The notes below the pieces were generated by a model that was given only the letters and a program-made list of their open reading frames with translations, searched no databases and had not been told where the DNA came from. A stretch of DNA of 38,732 nucleotides from the NCBI GenBank assembly GCA_038320555.1, contig JBBQEJ010000034.1, forward strand, positions 1-38,732. The letters run 5' to 3'. Origin of the DNA: JALZOC01 sp038320555 (GTDB lineage Bacteria > Acidobacteriota > Vicinamibacteria > Vicinamibacterales > 2-12-FULL-66-21). This document shows, piece after piece, positions 17,358-27,000 of the stretch. How positions within the stretch are numbered: the first letter of the stretch is position 1; every line of letters starts with the position of its first letter. Position numbers and translations under genes: made by a program.

Positions 17358-18124
17358 ATGAGCGCCCTCAGTGATATGCAAGTACAGGATTTCATCGAGA
17401 ACGGATTCGTACGGCTCGATCAGGCCTTCCCCCGGGCACCGCAGATGAAGGTCGCGAACTGCTGTGGCGCGGCACCGGCTGCGATCCGCATGACCCGGGA
17501 ACCTGGCGCCAGCCGGTTGTTCGCCTGGGTGATTATGCGGAGCCGCCCTTCCGGCAGGCGGCGAACACACCCCTGCTGCACTCGGCTTTCGATCGGCTCG
17601 TCGGCGAGGGGCGCTGGCTTCCACGGGCGAGCCTCGGCACGTTTCCGATCAGGTTTCCCAGTCGCGACGAACCTGGCGATACGGGGTGGCACGCAGAGGC
17701 GAGCTTCCAGGGAGATGACGGGTCGTGGCGACTGAACGTGGAGTCGAAGGGGCGCGCTCTGCTGATGCTCTTCCTGTTTTCAGACGTGGAAGAAAGCGAC
17801 GCGCCGACGCGAATACGAGTCGGTTCGCACCTCGATGTGCCTCGGGTTCTCGAGCCGGCTGGCGATGCGGGCCTGTCTTTCATCGAGCTTGCGGAAATGC
17901 TGGGCCCGACGGCGGTTCGACGGCTCGCCCTCGCGACGGGTGAGGCCGGCACGGTGTATTTGTGTCACCCGTTTCTGATCCACGCCGCTCAGCCGCATCA
18001 CGGCACGAGACCGCGTTTCATGGCGCAGCCACCACTCTACCCAGCCGAACCGGTACTCTTGGAGCGAACCGACGGCAGGTACTCACCCGTCGAGATCGCG
18101 ATCCGTATGGGTCTCGGCAGATGA
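17358..18124 (+). pseudogene. Phytanoyl-CoA dioxygenase family gene with a 1-nt frameshift
   Basis: ATG 17358 opens a frame reading MSALSDMQVQDFIENGFVRLDQAFPRA. At 17439-17440 one base is missing (CC between two GCA codons). The rest continues in another frame as ADEGRELLWRGTG, PGTWRQPVVRLGDYAEPPFR, LGTFPIRFP, TGWHAEASF, LLMLFLFSDV, TRIRVGSHLDV and CHPFLIHAAQPHHG, to TGA 18122-18124. Restored, it encodes 255 residues with the Fe(II) site His-x-Glu (WHAE) and a distal His, as in 2-oxoglutarate-dependent dioxygenases. All downstream motifs are intact, so the lesion is recent or an assembly error. If real, only a 5-prime peptide is made. Confidence 0.85.
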
Positions 18125-18577
18125 ACCGGCTCCTTAGAGTGCCGCAGAAACGCGACGGTCCGGTCCGATAGTACTTGGTCAGATCGGCGACGACGAGCGG
18201 TGTCCTGCAGGGCGGCACCGAACTGACCAACGGACTGGAGGGGGTTTTACAACCCGTTACAGAGTTCTGCCGCCGATGCTGGAGTGGGACAGAGGCGGCC
18301 GCCTGCCGCGCGCGTCTCGTTCGCCGCGACCTCGGACTCGCGTGACACGCGAAGCTGTAAAGCGCGCCGGCAGCGTGACTGTCGCGTGGGGTTGCGGGAC
18401 CCAACGCGGGTCGCCGAAGACAATGCGGAGGGCGCGGCTTTTCCACGCGACGTCCGCGGGAGCAAGAACGAGACGCCTGTGGCAGGTGGGCGCGGCCGGC
18501 GATCCAGGCAATCAGGGACGCGACCCGGGACGGCACGGACTGAGTTGGTGACGGTACAGGTCGCCGACCCAGCCACT
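18125..18577. other. No recognisable gene; possible eroded coding DNA
   Basis: These 453 nt lie between the dioxygenase lesion gene and the protein at 18578-19306. Open frames exist on both strands, as expected in GC-rich DNA, but none has a ribosome site, a recognisable motif or a neighbour-like residue composition. One minus-strand stretch (18257-18511) contains a plausible beta-rich peptide (VAWKSRALRIVFGDPRW) and could be a remnant. A short GTTTTACAAC segment near 18247 has no stem. Confidence 0.4.
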
Positions 18578-19306
18578 TCACCGAAGCGAGGCGGCCCGCA
18601 CCAGGGCGCCCCGGTCGACACGAGACAGCGACGAGACTGACGCCGCCATCTCCTCGATCTTGTCTTCGAGCGTCTTGCGCGCGCGGCGGGATATTCCGGC
18701 GCGCGGAAACTCGTACATGAAGACGTGTCCCGTCCCGTCGGGCCCCGCCCACATGGGATCCACCCACACGATTCCCTTGCTGACACCAACACACGCCCAC
18801 TCGTCGTGCGCCTGGACCGGACGGCGCGGTGACGGGGACGCTTCATGAATCGCGGCATCCATCTCGATCACGAGCTGGTTGAAGAAGAAGATGTGTACGG
18901 CCTCATCGATGTCCGCGAGCGCCGGTGCCTGAGCAAGGCGTTCGAACAAACCGGTCAGCGCGCGGCCGGCAATCATTGCGCGCGGTACGAGGACGAGGCG
19001 ATGAAGATCAATGTGCGCACGCGGCAGCGCATCGGCGTACGAGAGGCTGGCCATGACCTGCATGTAGCGGATCGCCTCGACGCCAATGGCTGCGGCGAGC
19101 GATTCCACCCGCGACGCAGCCTCGAGCGCGCGCCATATGCGGCGCCGCGCGCTGCGTGATCGCCCGAGGAGGCTGAAGCGGATTCCGCTCGCCACGCGCG
19201 CAACCGCAGCCGCGCCCTCCTTGGTTGCCGTCCATTTCGTGAAGGGGGCACGTGTGATGCGGCCTCGATATTCGAGGCATCCGCCGTTGACCCGGAACCA
19301 GCTCAT
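18578..19306 (-). CDS. Hypothetical protein, 242 residues
   Basis: I do not recognise this protein. It has a basic N-terminal third rich in Arg and Ala, a central region with HIDLHRLVLVPRAMIAGRALTGLFERLAQ and a hydrophobic HIFFFNQLVIEMD, and a C-terminal part with ACVGVSKGIVWVDPMWAGPDGTGHVFMYEF followed by an amphipathic helix (ARKTLEDKIEEMAASVSS). The balanced composition with scattered aromatic residues supports coding over the competing frames, which are Arg/Pro-rich. No signal peptide is present. The ribosome site before ATG 19306 is weak (GAGG too close). Confidence 0.55.
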   Translation of the reverse strand: MSWFRVNGGCLEYRGRITRAPFTKWTATKEGAAAVARVASGIRFSLLGRSRSARRRIWRALEAASRVESLAAAIGVEAIRYMQVMASLSYADALPRAHIDLHRLVLVPRAMIAGRALTGLFERLAQAPALADIDEAVHIFFFNQLVIEMDAAIHEASPSPRRPVQAHDEWACVGVSKGIVWVDPMWAGPDGTGHVFMYEFPRAGISRRARKTLEDKIEEMAASVSSLSRVDRGALVRAASLR

Positions 19307-19499
19307 GCCTCGCGTGTTGCGAAGAGTGTGCCCGCCAGATTTCGCACACGGAGGCGCAAGAACCGCAAAAGGACTGACGAAACCTGTCGTATCCCAGCGA
19401 ATTCTGTGAGTCGGGAATCGGAAGGCCCTTACTTGAAACGACCGTCAGGTTGCGTCGTCCTGCCGATTGATTCGATTCCGGCTGATAGCCTGCTGAATC

Positions 19500-19799
19500 C
19501 TAATCAACGATTGTGTAAATCTCGCGGTGCCCGGACTCCACCAGCGGTACCATTTTTTGATAGTTCGCCTGGAAGTCTTTGTCGCCAAAGACCCGTGGCG
19601 CTGTGGCTTCGAAGGCGGCCATGTTTGGCACGGTTAATTCCAGGACGAGCGTGTAGTGCGGGCCGGTGACATCGGTCAGAAGACGCGCAGAAGCATCGGC
19701 TGCAAGCCGCTTCTGAATGGCGATGCCTTCCTTCATGACAGCCAGCGCCTCTCGAGCCTTTCCGTATTTCAACTGGAACACGTTGCGGATGACGATCAT
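19500..19799 (-). CDS. NIPSNAP-like dimeric alpha-beta barrel protein
   Basis: This 99-residue protein begins MIVIRNVFQLKYGKAREALAVMKEG and ends EANYQKM-like: ANYQKMVPLVESGHREIYTIVD. The beta-alpha-beta pattern, with an initial strand ending in KYGKA and a second strand YTLVLELTVPNMAAFE, is that of the NIPSNAP/dimeric alpha-beta barrel superfamily. Proteins of this size act as homodimers; some are heme- or quinone-related monooxygenases but most have no known role. It stands alone, 193 nt from the preceding minus-strand gene and 115 nt from the lipoprotein gene. Confidence 0.7.
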   Translation of the reverse strand: MIVIRNVFQLKYGKAREALAVMKEGIAIQKRLAADASARLLTDVTGPHYTLVLELTVPNMAAFEATAPRVFGDKDFQANYQKMVPLVESGHREIYTIVD

Positions 19800-19914
19800 A
19801 CAAAGTCCCTTTCCAGTGCGACCCGCCGTGGGAACGGTCAGGTCTCGTACAACAACTTACTCGCGGCGGATCGTGCGCATCTTGACGGGGATTTCCATTT
19901 GGCTGCCGGAGGGC

Positions 19915-20298
19915 CTACCGGATTCCAGTGTCGAATTGAAGCAGCACCGTGGTCAGACCAGTGGACGCGACTTCCACCTCTTTCGCCTGTGATCTCGGCG
20001 ACATGATGGGGGCGTCGGGCCCAGGGACGACCAGATAGTTGCCCGGGGGCAGTCGCGATTCGAAGTGGCCCTGGGTATCCGAGCGAAAACTGGCGACCAC
20101 CCGAGTCCCTTGTTGCACCGTGAAGCTGGCACTGAAGGGAGCGTCGCCGCACGACACGTCCACCTCGCAGACCGGCCGTATAGGACCGCGCACCACAGTG
20201 CCGGCGAGCCCTGTGTCGCTCGGCGCGGTAGGAGAACCGCAACCGGCAAGGCTGCAGGTGAGAGCGACGACACGAAGGATTGCCGAGCGCATGGCCAT
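19915..20298 (-). CDS. Small secreted lipoprotein with carboxypeptidase-regulatory-like beta domain
   Basis: The protein has 127 residues with a lipoprotein signal: a hydrophobic stretch ILRVVALTCSLAGC ends in the lipobox LAGC, so Cys20 should be lipidated. The mature part is a small beta sandwich: GLAGTVVRGPIRPVCEVDVSCG, then SFTVQQGTRVVASFRSDTQGHFESRLPPGNYLVVPGPDAP. The TDxxGxF...LPPGxY pattern is typical of carboxypeptidase-regulatory-like (CarboxypepD_reg) or SdrB-type folds. Two cysteines in the mature domain may pair. ATG 20292 is an alternative start. It is likely a single-gene unit. Confidence 0.8.
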   Translation of the reverse strand: MAMRSAILRVVALTCSLAGCGSPTAPSDTGLAGTVVRGPIRPVCEVDVSCGDAPFSASFTVQQGTRVVASFRSDTQGHFESRLPPGNYLVVPGPDAPIMSPRSQAKEVEVASTGLTTVLLQFDTGIR

Positions 20299-20377
20299 TT
20301 ATCGCGCGCTCTGAGATTGTACCGCACCTGGAATGTGGTTCAGCCGTCCCGCTTCAGCTTCCATCACGAGCATTGGC

Positions 20378-20833
20378 CTAGAACTGACCGTCGAGCAGGA
20401 GGCGCATGGGCACCATCTCAGATAAATGAAATCCGTGCCGGACGTAGAATCGTCGCGCGGAGGCGTTTGACCGGTCCGTGAGCAACGTGATGCGGCGGCA
20501 CCCCGCCTGTCGCGCGTGCTCGATCGCCGCGGTCAGCAGCATTGATCCGGCGCCCTCGCCGCGTCGGTCAGGCGCAACCACCATGTCTTCCAGAGTCGCG
20601 ACGCCGTCGCCCAACGCGGTGGACACCGAGAACAGCAGGCTGACCATCCCGATCACGCGTATCTCGTCGCGCAGCACGAGGACCCGCCCGAGACTCGCGT
20701 CAGCGATGATGCGCCGCAGGCCCCGCTCCTGAGCGGCCCGGTCGGGCGTGAACTCCTCCTCTTGCTCGAACAGGATCCCGAGCAGTTCGGCCAGCCGAGG
20801 GACGTCATCTATCGTGGCGACGTCTATGTGCAT
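20378..20833 (-). CDS. GNAT-family N-acetyltransferase
   Basis: A 151-residue protein with the GNAT fold in order: N-terminal DVATIDDVPRLAELLGILF, the central strand LGDGVATLEDMVVAPDRRGEGAGSMLL with the acetyl-CoA-binding (Q/R)xxGxG/A loop RRGEGAG, and the C-terminal ITLLTDRSNASARRFYVRHGF. It transfers an acetyl group from acetyl-CoA to an amine; the substrate is unknown. It lies 25 nt downstream of the long secreted protein at 20859-22688, on the same strand, and may be read as the last gene of that operon, though its cytoplasmic role does not obviously fit. Confidence 0.88.
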   Translation of the reverse strand: MHIDVATIDDVPRLAELLGILFEQEEEFTPDRAAQERGLRRIIADASLGRVLVLRDEIRVIGMVSLLFSVSTALGDGVATLEDMVVAPDRRGEGAGSMLLTAAIEHARQAGCRRITLLTDRSNASARRFYVRHGFHLSEMVPMRLLLDGQF

Positions 20834-20858
20834 ATCAGTCGAATCGGCGAAAAATCCT

Positions 20859-22688
20859 TCAATAGCCGGCTGACCGGTGCCAGGGATGCTTCACGGTCGG
20901 AGCGTTGGCGTATCGCTTCATATCCAGGACGAGCTTTCCTCCGCAACCCGGATCGAGCCGAACTGTAAGGAGCGGTGAATCGATCGGGGTCGTCTTGTCG
21001 CCGCTGGTCACGCTCACCAGGTGATGCTCTCCGTAACCGCCGCCCTGCACGATGATCGTTCGAGGGTGTGATGGGTTCAGGTTGATGATCGTCACCGCAG
21101 TCCGGCTATTGGAGAGTTCCGAGACCAGCGCGGCCACGTCTTCAGGCACGCCGGCACGCCGGCGATCAGGATCGAAGTAGCGCAATCGGGCATTCAACAG
21201 CCCCCCTTCACGGCCTGGCGGCAGCGCGCCCCACATTAGTTGCACCATCGACTCGGTCGCCGCAGGATTGAAGTCAAGCATGTTGTCGGCCAGGCGTTTG
21301 TCCGGCGTGGATGTATCGCGACGAATAGCGCTCAGCCGCTGCGCCGTCGCGGCCAGATCTCGTTCGAGCGCTTGTTCGGGATAGGCCGGGTTCTGGCCTT
21401 GGAGAAAGTCTACCCAACCGATCCGGCCGATGCGTTCACGGTCCTGCGGCTTCTGAGACCAGTACCAGACCTCCAGCGCGCCGACGTTCCACGGAGCGTC
21501 CCGCCAGCCGTACCAGCCATCCGCACCGTACATCGTCGGAAACTGCTTGCGGCCATCTACGTCGCGGGCATGTGAATTCACGGCGTCCATCATACGGCGC
21601 CACGCATCGACGTACTTCTGATCGCCAGTGACCAGCAGCGCATTGTTGAAGCCAACCAGGGCCCGCGGGATTCGATTCCGATCTTCGCGGCGGCCTGTCA
21701 CCGGATTCACCGGGCTGAATCCCCAGCCATAGGCGTTCTTCCACCATTTGCCGTCCGGACCGCCGATCCTGCCGTCAAGATCGACGAAGCTGGGGATGAT
21801 GCCGCCGTTCTCGGTCATTCGCTGCAGCCACGCGTCCATGTACTCGACGACCCACTTCTTGTACTTAGGCTCTCCCGCGAGAAGATAGGCATTCATCGGC
21901 AGCGTGGTGGCGACCAGATTCAGAAAATGGTCGCCGACCACGTCGCCATATTCCACGTAGTGGGCCAGGAACTGCTGGAACGTCGACTCGCCATGCAAGG
22001 CAGCGAATCCTTTGACGTCGAACGGATCGCCGACCCAGTCGAGCGGCGTCGCCTTTCGAAGCATCGGCCCGCGGCTGCCGTTCTGCATGCTGCGGATGAT
22101 CTTGTGCACCGGATCGTAGTTGGGCGCCTCTGGATCCTCCGCCATGTAGAACCCGGCAAACCGCCTGGCCCGTTGTTGGTATTTCACATCCCCGGGGATC
22201 GACAAGGCCATGCGATTGAAGAGCTGCAGCCCTTCGCCGTGGTGCATCCAATCGGACTGGACGATGAATTCCTTGTAGTACATGCCCTGCCGGGCGATCG
22301 GCACCTCGGTCGTCCTGGCCTGGGTGTATTGCTTCAGCAGCCCCTCGTGACCCTTCACAAACATCTGCAGGACGTCGTCACTGGCGCCAAGCGCGTGCAG
22401 TTCCGGCCAACGGTTAAGATTTTCGAAGGCGTCGTCCGGGCCGTCATTCGCACCCCAGCGCACAACGCATTGCAGGTAGCCGCGGTCGTCGAAGTATTTC
22501 CTGAAGAACTCCGTGCAGGCGGGAACGTTGTCGGCAAGGAGCTGCCGCTCGAGCCTGGCCCATCGCGGCGGAGCCATCGGTGAGTCGATCCGGATCGACA
22601 CGTCCAGCCCGGCCGGACGATAGGCTCCGATGGACGCTGCGAACGCGCAGCCAACGAGCAAAGCAACAGCAACGCGTCTTTGGCTCAT
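20859..22688 (-). CDS. Large secreted alpha/alpha-barrel-like protein, possible glycoside-active enzyme
   Basis: This 609-residue protein has a signal peptide (about 1-22, MSQRRVAVALLVGCAFAASIGA). Residues 50-470 show helix pairs separated by Gly- and aromatic-rich loops: SDWMHHGEGLQLFNRMAL, WMHHGEG, KYKKWVVEYMDAW, GIIPSFVDLDGRIGG, WWKNAYGWGFSPVNP, RALVGFNNALLVTGD and MYGADGWYGW. That spacing suggests an alpha/alpha toroid as in many glycoside hydrolases and lyases. The last 130 residues (TAVTIINLNPSHPRTIIVQGGGYGEHHL) look like a beta domain. I do not know the family. Its ATG overlaps the DUF1345 stop (ATGA), placing it in the tannase/dehydrogenase operon. Confidence 0.72.
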   Translation of the reverse strand: MSQRRVAVALLVGCAFAASIGAYRPAGLDVSIRIDSPMAPPRWARLERQLLADNVPACTEFFRKYFDDRGYLQCVVRWGANDGPDDAFENLNRWPELHALGASDDVLQMFVKGHEGLLKQYTQARTTEVPIARQGMYYKEFIVQSDWMHHGEGLQLFNRMALSIPGDVKYQQRARRFAGFYMAEDPEAPNYDPVHKIIRSMQNGSRGPMLRKATPLDWVGDPFDVKGFAALHGESTFQQFLAHYVEYGDVVGDHFLNLVATTLPMNAYLLAGEPKYKKWVVEYMDAWLQRMTENGGIIPSFVDLDGRIGGPDGKWWKNAYGWGFSPVNPVTGRREDRNRIPRALVGFNNALLVTGDQKYVDAWRRMMDAVNSHARDVDGRKQFPTMYGADGWYGWRDAPWNVGALEVWYWSQKPQDRERIGRIGWVDFLQGQNPAYPEQALERDLAATAQRLSAIRRDTSTPDKRLADNMLDFNPAATESMVQLMWGALPPGREGGLLNARLRYFDPDRRRAGVPEDVAALVSELSNSRTAVTIINLNPSHPRTIIVQGGGYGEHHLVSVTSGDKTTPIDSPLLTVRLDPGCGGKLVLDMKRYANAPTVKHPWHRSAGY

Positions 22689-23383
22689 GACACCAGACCG
22701 AAAACGACGTTCAAGGCGAGCGCCAGGATCGCGGTGTTGTAGACGAACGAGAGTACGGCATGTAGGAGCACCACGCCGCGCATCTGCGTCGTCCTCACAA
22801 CCACGTCAGACACCTGGAAGCACATGCCGATCGTGAATGCGAAATAGGCGAAATCGATGTCCGACGGCTCGTCCGTTCCACAGAACTGGAGGCCGATGTC
22901 TGAGTCCTCTCCCTCCTCTCTGCTTCCCCGGTAATGCAGGTGCGCATACATGAGTGTGAACGCGGTATGTGTCACGGCCCACGACAGCGCTATCGCGGCG
23001 AGAATGAGCACCGTCCATATCGTCTCCTCGGCACCATGGAATGCCTTGACCTTTCGAAGGACGACCGTGGCGGCAAACAGGCTGATCAAGCTCGCCACCA
23101 CGGCGATCGCGAACACCGTGTGGCGTCCGGGATCGTCAGCGCCGGCGCGCCGTCTCGTCTCCCCGGCGTCGGCGCTGAGGATGATCGTCCAGGAAAAACC
23201 CATGAGCGCGAGCGAGGTCGCATCCCATCCGGCAATCGCACGGACGGGCCATTCGATCCACGACGGCGTGAGCCACGCGAACGCGATCACGCCAAGCGCG
23301 GTGGAGATGAGGAGCCGGCCGGCCGCCCGACGCGGCGACAACAGCCGTGGGGTGGGAGGCTGCGGGCTTACCTGGTTCGTCAA
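22685..23383 (-). CDS. DUF1345 multi-pass membrane protein
   Basis: The TTG start at 23383 gives 232 residues and overlaps the DUF1080 stop (TTGA, 4 nt); no ATG is available before the first helix. The protein has a basic N terminus (PRLLSPRRAAGR) and six or so helices: LISTALGVIAFAWL, WDATSLALMGFSWTIIL, TVFAIAVVASLISLFAATVVL, IWTVLILAAIALSWAVTHTAFTLMYAHLHY, DFAYFAFTIGMCFQVSDV and VLLHAVLSFVYNTAILALALNVVFGLV. The segment SWAVTHTAFTLMYAHLHY together with DEPSDIDFAYFAFTIGMCFQVSD is the DUF1345 signature. Function is unknown. Being embedded between coupled exported enzymes suggests a transport or membrane role in that pathway. Confidence 0.82.
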   Translation of the reverse strand: MTNQVSPQPPTPRLLSPRRAAGRLLISTALGVIAFAWLTPSWIEWPVRAIAGWDATSLALMGFSWTIILSADAGETRRRAGADDPGRHTVFAIAVVASLISLFAATVVLRKVKAFHGAEETIWTVLILAAIALSWAVTHTAFTLMYAHLHYRGSREEGEDSDIGLQFCGTDEPSDIDFAYFAFTIGMCFQVSDVVVRTTQMRGVVLLHAVLSFVYNTAILALALNVVFGLVS

Positions 23384-24024
23384 TGGCCCAGGTCCACGAT
23401 TGTGATGTCCTTGTACCACGCCTCGCTTGGCGGGCCGGCGTGGATCTGCGGGCAGACGACGCCGGTGGTTTCGATAGTCGGATCCTCTTCGAGGTAGTTC
23501 ACGGTCTGGACACCGTTCAGCCAGAGCTGGATGTGCTTCCCCTCGGCGCGGATCACGTAGTCGTTCCACTCGCCGTCTTTGACGAGGCCCTTCATCTTGA
23601 CCTGGTCGGGACCCGTGAGGACTTTGTTCCGGCGGGATTCGTCGTACAGCGCGCCCCACCAGCCTACTCCCACATCGGCTTGGTACCCCGAGACCTCGTA
23701 GGTGTTGGGGATGCGTTTCGTCCGGAACTGGATTCCGGCGTTGGCCGCATCGCCGCCGAGGAGCTTTACCTTCAACCGAAGCTCGAAATCGCCGTAGGTC
23801 TTTCGCGTGCAGAGGAACTCGTTGCGGACAATTTTTCCCCGGAGCCAACCGCCCACAATCGCGTCGTCCTCGATGCGGAAGATCTTCTCGTCTCCCTCCC
23901 ACCCCTCGAAGGTCCTGCCATCGAAGATTGCGACAGGCTTCGGGTTTTTGGTGGCCTGATCGTTCAGCCAAACAAACGGGAGTGAAACAATCAGCGCAAC
24001 GAGCGGGAAGAAGGATTTCATCAT
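23380..24024 (-). CDS. Exported DUF1080 (3-keto-glycoside hydrolase-like) protein
   Basis: The protein has 214 residues with a signal peptide in the first 24 (MMKSFFPLVALIVSLPFVWLN). The DUF1080 jelly roll follows: IFDGRTFEGWEG, IVGGWLRGKIVRNEFLCTRKTYGDFELRLKVKL, NAGIQFRTKRIP, SGYQADVG, GEWNDYVIRAEG and HIQLWLNGVQTVNY. Some members of this family hydrolyse 3-keto-glucosides after a dehydrogenase oxidises C3. It lies 17 nt downstream of the dehydrogenase-cytochrome gene and overlaps the DUF1345 gene by 4 nt, so the context matches oxidation followed by cleavage in the periplasm. Specificity is inferred. Confidence 0.88.
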   Translation of the reverse strand: MMKSFFPLVALIVSLPFVWLNDQATKNPKPVAIFDGRTFEGWEGDEKIFRIEDDAIVGGWLRGKIVRNEFLCTRKTYGDFELRLKVKLLGGDAANAGIQFRTKRIPNTYEVSGYQADVGVGWWGALYDESRRNKVLTGPDQVKMKGLVKDGEWNDYVIRAEGKHIQLWLNGVQTVNYLEEDPTIETTGVVCPQIHAGPPSEAWYKDITIVDLGH

Positions 24025-24041
24025 CGTCGTATCGTTGGACG

Positions 24042-27000
24042 TCAGTTCGCGCCGGACCGCGTGGCTTTCAGAAACGCGAGAAGGTCCGTGAGCTCCTGTT
24101 GCGACAGCTGTGCTGCCAGGCCAGGCGGCATAACCGACACCGTGCCCGGCTGCATATCCACAATCTCCCGACGCAAGATCCGAATCTCAGAGCCTGCGCC
24201 GGTGACCAGCACCACCACGTCCATCAGATCGCTCCGAAGCACCCCGCTATGTGTCGCACCCGATTGCGTCGTGACGACGACCGGTTCGTAGCCGCGGGCG
24301 AAGCTGGCACTCGGGAACAGAATCGCCTCCAGTAGATCTCGCTCGCTGCGAATCTGGCCGATTCTCGTCAGATCGGGGCCTATTTTGCCCCCCAGATATC
24401 CAATCGTATGGCACGACAGGCACGCCACCTTCGGACTATTGAACACCGCCTGCCCGCGGCGAACATCGCCTCCCGTGCTCGCCGCGAGGAGTTCTTCGAG
24501 ACGCTGCTTCTGCTGCGCCGAATCGATATTGAGCGACGCAAGCAGGGCCTCGCCCTTCTTCTGAACCGACTCGGGATATTTCGCCAGACGCGGGCGAAGG
24601 ATGTCCGCTCGAACGCTGGAGCGGCCCTTCGACTGTTGGAGCGCCGCAATCATGGCGAGCCCCAGCGCCTCGTCGCTGCCGCGATCGAAGGCGGGCAAGA
24701 GCCGCGGAAGCTCCATCGGGCCTGTGCTCGCGAGCAGTCCCGTCAACGTCAGTAGTTGTTGTCGTCCAAGGCTGGTTTTTTCGAGAACCCCGGCTGCGGC
24801 AACACGAACAGATACCGGCTGCGCAGGTTCCAGACTGCCCCGCAACAGATCGAACAGGTCCTGGTCCACGCTGGGAAGGCCGCCAGCGACAGCCGCCAAC
24901 GCATCAAGACGAACCTCGAGTGGCCACGCGCTGTCGCGGCCGACGTGAAGAAGCGCAGCCTGCAGATCCGGCGCTGCGTCCTTGGACGGCGGGGCCGTCC
25001 GCGCTACCGCGACCGCGCTGCGCGTTGTCTCGAGCTCGTGGCCGGCGAGCGCCCGCACGAGCGGTCCAATCCACGCTGAAGGCAACTCCTTTGCACGCGT
25101 CCTGGCCATCGCACGAAGCGCCAGCAAGCGATCCTCTTTCGCGGTCGCACGCTCGACTGTAGCCGCGAGAAGGTCCTGGATCGCCGGGTTCTCTGCGAAC
25201 TGGACGAGTTTCTGCTGCAAATCTTCGCGCGCGCTCTCAGTGAGATTCTTGGCGGTCAGGTGTTCCTGGAAGAACCCGGCGAGCGCCCGGCCCCATTCGG
25301 GGTGATGGCCGGCGATCCACCAGGCCGTCTCATTTATGACCGGGTCGGATGAGTCGAGCAGCGGGATGACCGTCTCCGCCTTCAGTCCGCCCCCGTCCAT
25401 CTGGTCAAGCGCGATAAGCGCGGCGCGCTGTGCTCTCACGGATGTCGCCTGCAGACCGACTGCCGTCGATGACGGATCAGCTATCTCGATGAGCGCGTAG
25501 GTCACTGAGTGTTCCAGCACGCGGTCGAGCGGTGACGCAGCTAGCGCGAGCAAATCGGTTACCGCCCTGGCGTTGCCGACGCGGCCGAGCGCTTCGGCTG
25601 CCACCCGCTGGACAGGCGGCAGGTTGGATTTCAGCGCGTCGAGAAGCTGCGGCAACGCCGCGGCATCACGCCACACGGCGGCGGAATGAAGCGCCGCCTG
25701 CTGTACGCTCTGGTCCCGATCGTTCAACGCGATTCGGGCTCCCTCGCGCGCCGGCGTCGTCTGGATGCGTGTAAGCGCCCAGACAGCGTTGCGCCGCGCG
25801 TCCGCGGAGCGTGACGTGTGCACTACCTCATCGAGCGCGGACACTGCGCCACTCCCCAACCTCGCGAGTTCCTGAACTGCTCGATTCGCAACGGCTGGCC
25901 GGACATCATCGAGCCGTTTCGCGACCTCGCCAGGCTTCATGGTGTTCCAGGCGAGTTTCCGGCCGCGCGGGTCGTCAATCCGGGGCGAGCCCTTGCGGCG
26001 GACGCGATAGATTGCCCCCAGCACTTCCGGTGCGGCGAGCTGCGAGGTGGGACAACACAGCTTGTACCACGCCCCCGTATCGACCACGAGGAGGCTGCCG
26101 TCGGCATCCTCGAGCACGTCGGTCGGGTGGAAATCGCGGCTGTTCGACACGACGAAATCGGAATCGCGGCTCTTGAACGTTGCGCCGCTCGGCTCCAGCG
26201 CGTGGCGGGTCACCTTCTGCAGGTTGAACAACGCGGCGAAGAAGTTATCGTGATAGTCGTCGCCGAAGGCCCGCGACCCGTATCGCGTGAGGCCGGATGG
26301 AGCGGCCGCCCCGAGGTGTGTCAAGGCGGGCATCAGTCCACCCGTTCGTTTGTGATTCTCGATCACCGCGTGCGACTTTCCGTAGACACCTCCGTAGATC
26401 GCGTGAATCAGGCCGTCCCGCCGGTCCAGTTGCGGATGCTCCAGGAAGGTTGCGGTCAGCAGCCGTTCGCCGGCTGGCGTGAAGGCCACGTCGACCGGGT
26501 TGTCCATACCACCGGTCATGACCGCTTCGATCACGCTGTCGCCTGGACGACGGCGAAAGATATGCGAGGCTCTGGTCACGAACGGAGTCTTGCCGGAGCG
26601 TTCGTAGGTCTGCTCAGCGAAGGCCCCTTTGGTCCAGTAGATCCAGCCATCGGGACCGAGATAGGGTCCATGGAGATCGTTCGCGCAGGTGGTCAGCGTC
26701 TTGCCTTGAAACCACTCTTCGCGCTTATCGGCCACCCCGTCTCCATCGGTATCGGTCAGTTTCCAGATGCTCGGCGGCGCTGCGACATAGAGCGATCCGT
26801 CAAACCACATTGCGCCTTCGGGAAACATCATCCTGTCGGCGAAGACAACACTCGAGTCGAACCGGCCATCGCCGTTTTTGTCCTCGAGCCGCACGATCCG
26901 GTGAGGTTTGTCCGCAAGCTGTTTTTCCACCTTGTCGTTCGACCCGGAGGAGTCGGCGACGTAGAGTCGGCCCTCGTCATCAAAATCCGCCACGATCGGG

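Noticed and set aside
18018..18800. Minus-strand 260-codon open frame
   Set aside because: It overlaps the dioxygenase gene end and the 18578-19306 gene, is rich in Arg/Pro/Ser, and has no ribosome site or recognised motif.
22685..23971. Reading the DUF1345 frame as a 428-residue protein
   Set aside because: The upstream half is antisense-phase shadow of DUF1080 (Arg/Pro-rich). The TTG at 23383, overlapping the DUF1080 stop, fits better.
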